The notes beneath the pieces are model-generated. The model had not been told where the DNA came from and searched no databases. It saw nothing but the letters and a program-made list of their open reading frames with translations. Positions 30,580 to 35,489 of a DNA stretch of 35,489 nt are shown here, piece after piece (the first letter of the stretch is position 1; each line of letters starts with the position of its first letter). The position numbers were made by a program, and so were the translations under genes. The stretch spans positions 1 through 35,489 of the forward strand of contig JAGLTQ010000110.1 of NCBI GenBank assembly GCA_023135195.1, read 5' to 3'. Source of the DNA: Gammaproteobacteria bacterium. Its GTDB lineage: Bacteria > Pseudomonadota > Gammaproteobacteria > UBA6429 > Thiohalophilaceae.

Positions 30580-32751
30580 ATGAACGGAAATGCGTCCCGC
30601 TTAAAAGCGGTTGAAAATATCACCAAACAAGAAGCTAAGTCACTTGATAAAACAGAGTCTTTAGACGATATCTGGGCAATAGACGTTTTCAATTTAGCTA
30701 AAATGGAATCAACACTTTCTAAAGGTGCATTTGCAAGCATCAAACAGACGATTCAAACAGGTGATGCTTTAGATTTAGATACTGCTGAAGAAATTGCAGT
30801 AGCAATGAAAGATTGGGCATTAGCAAAAGGTGTTAAGTTTTTTTCACATATTTTCTATCCAATGACTAATGTAACCGCTGAAAAACATGATGCATTTATT
30901 GTAACGGATTTTGATGGTGAAGCGATTTCAAAATTTGATGGCGCTTTATTGATTAAAGGTGAACCAGATGGTTCATCATTCCCTAACGGTGGTATTCGTG
31001 AAACAAATGCAGCGCGTGGTTATACTGCATGGGATCCAAGTAGCCCTGCTTATGTTATGCATACAGAAAATGGTGCGACATTAATGATTCCATGTGTATT
31101 TGCATCATGGACGGGTGAAGCGTTAGATAAAAAGATTCCACTACTTCGATCTAATGCGGCAATGAACACAGCTGCACAAAAAGTTTTAAACTTAATGGGC
31201 GAAGGTGAAGTTGCTCCTTTAAATTCAAGTTGTGGTGCTGAGCAAGAATATTTCCTGGTTGATGAAACGTTCGCAAATGCGCGTCCAGACTTATTATTAG
31301 CAGGTCGTACTTTATTTGGTGCAGCACCAGCGAAAGGTCAGGAATTTGATGATCATTACTTCGGCGCTATTCCATTACGTGTACAAGTTTACATGCAAGA
31401 TGCAGAAGATCGTTTATATCGTTTAGGTATCCCAGCTAAAACACATCATAATGAAGTTGCTCCAGGCCAATTTGAAATTGCTCCTTATTTTGAAGCGGCA
31501 AACATTGCCGCCGATCACCAACAATTGTTAATGACGGTTTTACAAAACACAGCAAAAGAACATGGTTTTATTTGTTTAATGCATGAAAAACCATTTGCTG
31601 GAATTAATGGTTCAGGTAAGCACGTTAACTGGTCGGTAGGTAACTCAACACAAGGTAACTTACTTGATCCCGGTCATACTCCGGAAGAAAACTTAAATTT
31701 CTTATTATTCTGTGGTGCAGTTATTCGTGGTGTACATAAATACGGCCCTTTACTTCGTGCAGTAATCGCATCAGCAAGTAACGATCATCGTTTAGGTGCT
31801 AATGAAGCGCCACCAGCAATTCTTTCTGTTTACTTAGGTGCACAGTTAGAAAAAGTATTTGAAGATATCCAGGCAGGTAAATTAGCACCAACTGATGACG
31901 GTGGTGACATGGATTTAGGTTTATCACAAATCCTGAATTTCAAGCGTGATTCAGGTGATCGTAATAGAACATCTCCATTTGCTTTCACAGGTAATCGTTT
32001 TGAATTTCGTGCAGTAGGTTCTTCGCAATCTGTATCAGGACCATTAGTTGCGATGAATACAATGTTAGCGGATTCTCTGGAGTGGATTGCGGTTAAGCTT
32101 GAAGCAGCATTAAAGGATAATGATCGTACGGCAGCAGTTATTGTAGTACTAAAAGAGCTCATGTCATTACACGGTAACGTAGTATTTGGTGGTGATGGTT
32201 ATTCTTCTGAATGGCATGAAATGGCGGTTAAAGAACGTGGTTTGAAAAACTTGCCAACAACTGCTGATGCGCTTCCATACTTACAAGATGCAGAAATTGT
32301 TGAGCTCTTTAAAACAACGGGTGTGTTAACGCCAGTTGAATTAGAAAGTCGTTATGAAATTTATGCTGAGCAATATATTTTATCAATTGAAGTTGAAGCT
32401 AAGCTCGTTATTGATATGGCGAAGACTTTAATTTACCCGGCGGCAATTAGTTATCTTTCAAACCTTTCAGAAGCAGCGTCTGGTATGAAAGAAATGGGTG
32501 TTGATTTAGATAACAGTACAGCGACAATCGTTGCAGCAAGAGCAAATGCTATGATGGCAGCAGTGAATGAACTTATTGAAGCATCAGCGAAAGAAGATTT
32601 TGCTTCAACAAATGATCACATGCAATATTGTGCAAATGATATTCGTGCATTGATGGATAAAGTGCGTGATCATGCTGATACGCTTGAAGCTGAAGTAGCA
32701 GATAAATTATGGCCACTACCTAAGTATCAGGAAATGCTTTTCATTAAATAA
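30580..32751 (+). CDS. glnN: Glutamine synthetase type III
   Basis: The 723-residue protein is the long GSIII class, which makes glutamine from glutamate, ammonia and ATP. Length and motifs set it apart from the ~470-residue GSI: KFFSHIFYPMTNVTAEKHDAF, GSSFPNGGIRETNAARGYTAWDPSSPAY, NSSCGAEQEYFLVDE, HHNEVAPGQFEIAPYF, GINGSGKHVNWSVG and NRFEFRAVGSSQSV. I start at the ATG that follows AAGAAGG by eight bases; an in-frame TTG at 30553 has no such support. GSIII has no adenylylation loop, so control would rest on transcription. The upstream NtrC sites and sigma-54 promoter suit induction under nitrogen limitation. Codon use matches the window. Confidence 0.95.
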   Translation: MNGNASRLKAVENITKQEAKSLDKTESLDDIWAIDVFNLAKMESTLSKGAFASIKQTIQTGDALDLDTAEEIAVAMKDWALAKGVKFFSHIFYPMTNVTAEKHDAFIVTDFDGEAISKFDGALLIKGEPDGSSFPNGGIRETNAARGYTAWDPSSPAYVMHTENGATLMIPCVFASWTGEALDKKIPLLRSNAAMNTAAQKVLNLMGEGEVAPLNSSCGAEQEYFLVDETFANARPDLLLAGRTLFGAAPAKGQEFDDHYFGAIPLRVQVYMQDAEDRLYRLGIPAKTHHNEVAPGQFEIAPYFEAANIAADHQQLLMTVLQNTAKEHGFICLMHEKPFAGINGSGKHVNWSVGNSTQGNLLDPGHTPEENLNFLLFCGAVIRGVHKYGPLLRAVIASASNDHRLGANEAPPAILSVYLGAQLEKVFEDIQAGKLAPTDDGGDMDLGLSQILNFKRDSGDRNRTSPFAFTGNRFEFRAVGSSQSVSGPLVAMNTMLADSLEWIAVKLEAALKDNDRTAAVIVVLKELMSLHGNVVFGGDGYSSEWHEMAVKERGLKNLPTTADALPYLQDAEIVELFKTTGVLTPVELESRYEIYAEQYILSIEVEAKLVIDMAKTLIYPAAISYLSNLSEAASGMKEMGVDLDNSTATIVAARANAMMAAVNELIEASAKEDFASTNDHMQYCANDIRALMDKVRDHADTLEAEVADKLWPLPKYQEMLFIK

Positions 32752-32762
32752 AAAACTTGAAG

Positions 32763-32854
32763 GTCATTCTCGCGTACTTTTTACCCTTTGGGTACAAACG
32801 AGCGAGAATCTGGTTTTTAAGTTCTGGATTCGCTTAAAACATTACCGGAATGAC
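32763..32854. repeat. Degenerate GTCATTC/GAATGAC palindromic element
   Basis: The stretch is bounded by GTCATTC (32763-32769) and its complement GAATGAC (32848-32854). Inside, ATTCTCGC (32766-32773) pairs with GCGAGAAT (32802-32809), and TACCC pairs with GGGTA around a three-base loop (32782-32794). The two hairpins followed by CTGG...CTGGATTCG and ACCGGAATGAC recall the widely dispersed 'GTCATTCCCGC...GCGGGAATGAC' repeat in a worn form. It lies after glnN, before its terminator. Confidence 0.5.
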
Positions 32855-32882
32855 AATGTTCCAGGATTTAATTTAAGCAAAA

Positions 32883-32912
32883 AAAAGCCGGTGATATTTC
32901 ACCGGCTTTTTT
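32883..32912. terminator. Bidirectional terminator between glnN and the CHI-like gene
   Basis: AAAAGCCGGTGA and TCACCGGCTTTT form a perfect 12-bp stem with a four-base TATT loop, followed by T on both strands. It serves the convergent glnN and the downstream minus-strand gene. Confidence 0.9.
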
Positions 32913-32936
32913 ATATCTATAGAAATTAAAGTAGTT

Positions 32937-33533
32937 TTAACCGCTTCCTAACATTGCTTCTTTAAGATCCGAATCCGCAGGTTCATCACCTAACCAGATT
33001 TTTAGTAATGCGATAAAAAAGTCATCACCTTTAACAAGCCCTTTTGATTTTTCATTAAGAACAACATAGGTACCAGTATTTGGGATAAAGTTCAGGTTAA
33101 TAACATCACCTTTTTTTACAGCAACAAAAAGATTGTTAAACTGATTTATTTGATTTTTGAATTTTATGAGCTCATCTTTTGAAAGATTATTTTCAAAACC
33201 ATCATTCCATCCAGAGACGAGTTTTTCTTTACTGATTTCATCGTAAAGAAAGTGCATGCTAATTCGCTTTTCACCGGGTGCTTTAAAAACCTCTTTTGCG
33301 CCATGATATTTTATATATATCTCATTTGGCCGAAGTTGTTTTTTTTCTAAATATAAGGAGCCAATATAAATATCAAAAATAAATTTTGTTCGAATTCCAG
33401 CACCATTTAAAATAAGTTTGGCTGATTGGCTGGAGTGAGAAACAGTATCTGCTATTTCAATATCTGCAACTGTTTGAGCATGGACAGAGATTGAAAAAAT
33501 TGAGCTTAAAAGGGTGATGAAGAGTAGTTTCAT
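32937..33533 (-). CDS. Exported chalcone-isomerase-like protein
   Basis: A 198-residue protein with a signal peptide (LLFITLLSSIFSISVHAQ). The body has the chalcone-isomerase-like pattern: LILNGAGIRTKFIFDIYIGSLYL, then KRISMHFLYDEISKEKLVSGW, FNNLFVAVKKGDVINLNFIPNTGTYV and VKGDDFFIALLKIWLGDEPAD at the end. Bacterial members are periplasmic; they are named for their fold, and a true isomerase reaction is not known for most. It ends near the glnN terminator and is divergent from the alpha/beta hydrolase by about 96 bp. No partner is obvious. Confidence 0.83.
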   Translation of the reverse strand: MKLLFITLLSSIFSISVHAQTVADIEIADTVSHSSQSAKLILNGAGIRTKFIFDIYIGSLYLEKKQLRPNEIYIKYHGAKEVFKAPGEKRISMHFLYDEISKEKLVSGWNDGFENNLSKDELIKFKNQINQFNNLFVAVKKGDVINLNFIPNTGTYVVLNEKSKGLVKGDDFFIALLKIWLGDEPADSDLKEAMLGSG

Positions 33534-33629
33534 AGAGATATCCTTTATAATTTTTCATTGAGTATAGTATATTTTGCATGGTAATGTTTATGCTTGAAAA
33601 TAATCCGCAGTAAAAATGAGCGAAGTATT

Positions 33630-34403
33630 ATGAAGTTAGGTAAAAAAACAAAGATTGTACTAATGCTTATGATTGCTCTTTCGCTTATTACGTGTGCGTT
33701 GTTTGTCGATGTGAAAAAGCCGGTAGAATTGTTATGGGATAAAAACAGTAAAAAAACGGATAAATTAATCATTTTTTTCCCTGGTTTATATGACACGGCA
33801 GAAAAATTTAAAGATGAAGAGTTTTTTTCGATTGCGAGAAAAGCAGGAATAACAGCGGATATGGTTTCCGCTAATGTGAATATTTTTCATTTAGCAAAAG
33901 AAATGATGATTGAAAGGATAGAGATGGATGTATTTGAACCGGCAAAAATATCGGGTTATAAAAATATATGGCTGGTGGGAGTTTCGTTAGGCGGATTAAG
34001 TTCATTGCTGTTCAATATAAAGCATGAGCAAGATATTTGTGGTGTGGTGACATTAGCGCCTTACGTGGCAAATACACCTTTAATAGAAGATTTAAGTGAG
34101 GTAAAGGAAATAAAATATTGGCAGCCAGGCTCAGATGAAAACAAGCTTATGCTTGAGAGGAGGTTACAATCATTATGGATTTGGTTAAAAGATAAATCTT
34201 TAAACAATGACCTTAAGAATATTTATCTTGGCTATGGCAAACAAGATAGATATGTTGGGGCAATAAAATTTTTTGAAAAGATTTTAGATAAAAATCATGT
34301 AGTAACAGTTGAGGGTGGGCATACCTGGGTCACGGGGCAAAAAATATGGCAAAAACAACTATCAACACGATTAAAGACAGGTCTTTTACAGCCGTGTAAT
34401 TAA
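33630..34403 (+). CDS. Membrane-anchored alpha/beta hydrolase
   Basis: A 257-residue protein with an N-terminal hydrophobic segment (VLMLMIALSLITCALFV) that should anchor or export it. The catalytic triad is visible: Ser119 in GVSLGGLSS, Asp206 in GKQDRYVG and His231 in EGGHTW, with LIIFFPGLYDT as the strand leading to the oxyanion hole. The substrate is unknown. I chose the ATG at 33630; a TTG at 33594 would add twelve charged residues before the signal. A cysteine at 22 follows LIT, not a canonical lipobox. It converges on the CPXCG gene with 3 bp between stops. Confidence 0.82.
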   Translation: MKLGKKTKIVLMLMIALSLITCALFVDVKKPVELLWDKNSKKTDKLIIFFPGLYDTAEKFKDEEFFSIARKAGITADMVSANVNIFHLAKEMMIERIEMDVFEPAKISGYKNIWLVGVSLGGLSSLLFNIKHEQDICGVVTLAPYVANTPLIEDLSEVKEIKYWQPGSDENKLMLERRLQSLWIWLKDKSLNNDLKNIYLGYGKQDRYVGAIKFFEKILDKNHVVTVEGGHTWVTGQKIWQKQLSTRLKTGLLQPCN

Positions 34404-34406
34404 CGT

Positions 34407-34595
34407 TTATTCATTTTCACTTGCAATATGAATTTGAACGGTATCATTTTCTATTGAAATAAAGATGTTAATGGGCTGACAACAGACCTGGCAGTCTTCA
34501 ATGTATTTTTGCTCTAAAATAGAGCAATCAATAATGAGCTGTATTTCTTCACCACAGTAAGGACAATTCAGGTTATGAGTTTGAAGTAAATCCAT
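34407..34595 (-). CDS. CPXCG-motif zinc-ribbon protein
   Basis: A 62-residue protein with two CxxC knuckles: NCPYCGEEIQ near residue 11 and DCQVCCQPINIFI near residue 35. This is the small 'CPXCG motif-containing cysteine-rich protein' family, likely binding one zinc. No function is established in the family as I know it. It faces the hydrolase gene and has fbp upstream on the same strand, but the fbp terminator lies between, so it should have its own promoter. Confidence 0.85.
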   Translation of the reverse strand: MDLLQTHNLNCPYCGEEIQLIIDCSILEQKYIEDCQVCCQPINIFISIENDTVQIHIASENE

Positions 34596-34650
34596 TTAGT
34601 TATTTATTCTCTATATTTTTATATAATTTGAATCTGAAATACGTATCATA

Positions 34651-34684
34651 AAAAAGCCCTACTATAATAAATAGCAGGGCTTTT
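34651..34684 (-). terminator. Terminator after fbp
   Basis: The arms AAAAGCCCT and AGGGCTTTT pair, extended inside by CTAT and ATAG around a short A/T loop, with A and T runs at the ends. It ends fbp transcription on the minus strand and could act in both directions. Confidence 0.85.
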
Positions 34685-34712
34685 GAATTAAAACCAGTTA
34701 TTAAGGTTTTAA

Positions 34713-35489
34713 TTATGCAACAGCATCCATTTCTTTATGGTACGCAACAACACGTTCCACTTCATTTTTAGAACCTAAAATAACCGGTACACGTTGGTGT
34801 AAGGCTTTAGGTTTAATATCCATTACACGTTCACGACCTGTAGAACATGCACCACCGGCTTGTTCTACGATGAAAGCCATTGGGTTTGCTTCGTATAAAA
34901 GACGAAGTTTACCTTCGGTACCGTTAGCAACCATTTTTGAATCTAATGGGTACATGAAAATGCCACCACGAGTTAAAATGCGGTGTACTTCTGCAACCAT
35001 TGATGCAACCCAACACATGTTGAAGTCTTCACTACGTGCACCGGTTGACCCTGCTAAACATTCATCAACATAACGTTGTACTGGTTTTTCCCAGAAACGT
35101 GAGTTTGAAGAGTTTATTGCGAATTCGCGAGTATCTTCAGGAATGGTCATTGCAGGGTGAGTTAATACGAATTCACCGATATTTTGGTCTAATGTAAAAC
35201 CGTTAACGCCGTTACTGGTAGTTAGCACCATCATTGTAGATGGGCCGTATAAAGCGTAACCGGCACAAACCTGTTCAGTACCTTCTTGTAAGAAGTCTTC
35301 AGCCGTTGGGTTTTGACAATCACCTTTGCAACGAACGATTGAGAAAATAGTACCAACAGAGACGTTTACATCCATGTTTGAAGAGCCATCAAGAGGATCA
35401 AACGTTAGTAAGTACTTACCGCGAGGGTATTGCTTAGGGATATGGTAAATATCATCCATTTCTTCTGAAGCCATTGCAGCAAGGTGACC
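34713..35489 (-). CDS. fbp: Class I fructose-1,6-bisphosphatase, C-terminal part
   Basis: The frame is open to the right edge, so the start lies outside; 258 codons are seen. The enzyme removes the C1 phosphate of fructose 1,6-bisphosphate in gluconeogenesis and the Calvin cycle. The partial protein has the metal-binding [22 protein letters not shown] signature, preceded by [20 protein letters not shown]. Later come [33 protein letters not shown] and [19 protein letters not shown], all conserved in the class I family. Nothing here tells whether it serves gluconeogenesis only or CO2 fixation. Confidence 0.96.
   Translation of the reverse strand, partial: GHLAAMASEEMDDIYHIPKQYPRGKYLLTFDPLDGSSNMDVNVSVGTIFSIVRCKGDCQNPTAEDFLQEGTEQVCAGYALYGPSTMMVLTTSNGVNGFTLDQNIGEFVLTHPAMTIPEDTREFAINSSNSRFWEKPVQRYVDECLAGSTGARSEDFNMCWVASMVAEVHRILTRGGIFMYPLDSKMVANGTEGKLRLLYEANPMAFIVEQAGGACSTGRERVMDIKPKALHQRVPVILGSKNEVERVVAYHKEMDAVA

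Overview
This window is a chromosomal replication-origin neighbourhood from an AT-rich gammaproteobacterium. Three things support that placement: the conserved order mnmG-rsmG-parA-parB-atpIBEF on one side of the origin and rpmH-rnpA-yidD-yidC-mnmE on the other; the long (803-residue) GyrB typical of the class; and NtrC, FNR and CRP-type regulatory sites of proteobacterial form. I cannot name the genus from sequence alone.

Layout. Positions 1-8094 (minus strand) run mnmG, a DUF302 protein, rsmG, parA, parB, an OmpA-domain protein, then atpI, atpB, atpE and the start of atpF. The DUF302 and OmpA-domain genes interrupt the usual order. Positions 8360-11192 hold a 595-residue protein of uncertain function, a small DUF6316-like gene and lexA. 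Positions 11308-17501 (minus strand) are the replication cluster dnaA-dnaN-recF-gyrB. The dnaA-dnaN gap carries DnaA boxes and an AT-rich tract and is the best oriC candidate. Two perfect parS palindromes lie inside recF, so the ParB encoded here has its loading sites about 10 kb away. Positions 17783-21757 (plus strand) are rpmH-rnpA-yidD-yidC-mnmE.

Positions 21840-27380 hold a Tat-exported, Cys-rich copper-storage-like protein, a moxR-DUF58-transglutaminase operon (minus strand) and a lipoprotein of the COG4324 aminopeptidase type. Positions 27377-29671 are a decayed molybdate transporter operon: modA has frameshifts and nonsense codons, modB has lost its start frame and its EAA loop, and modC is broken by a 7-bp repeat expansion. 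Positions 29681-35489 hold a histidine phosphatase, a type III glutamine synthetase behind a NtrC/sigma-54 promoter, a chalcone-isomerase-like exported protein, an alpha/beta hydrolase, a CPXCG zinc-ribbon protein and the 3' part of fbp.

How the parts fit. The left and centre are housekeeping: ATP synthesis, segregation, replication initiation, tRNA U34 modification (MnmG and MnmE act as one complex), ribosome and RNase P parts, and membrane-protein insertion. The right is accessory and shows gene loss (mod) beside intact nitrogen regulation (glnN). I found no CRISPR array, tRNA, rRNA, transposase or prophage gene. I did not find a clearly new multi-gene system. The most informative signals are regulatory: parS sites embedded in recF, a GAAC-N7-GAAC element at the lexA promoter, the NtrC/sigma-54 control region of glnN, and an FNR box at the OmpA-domain gene.
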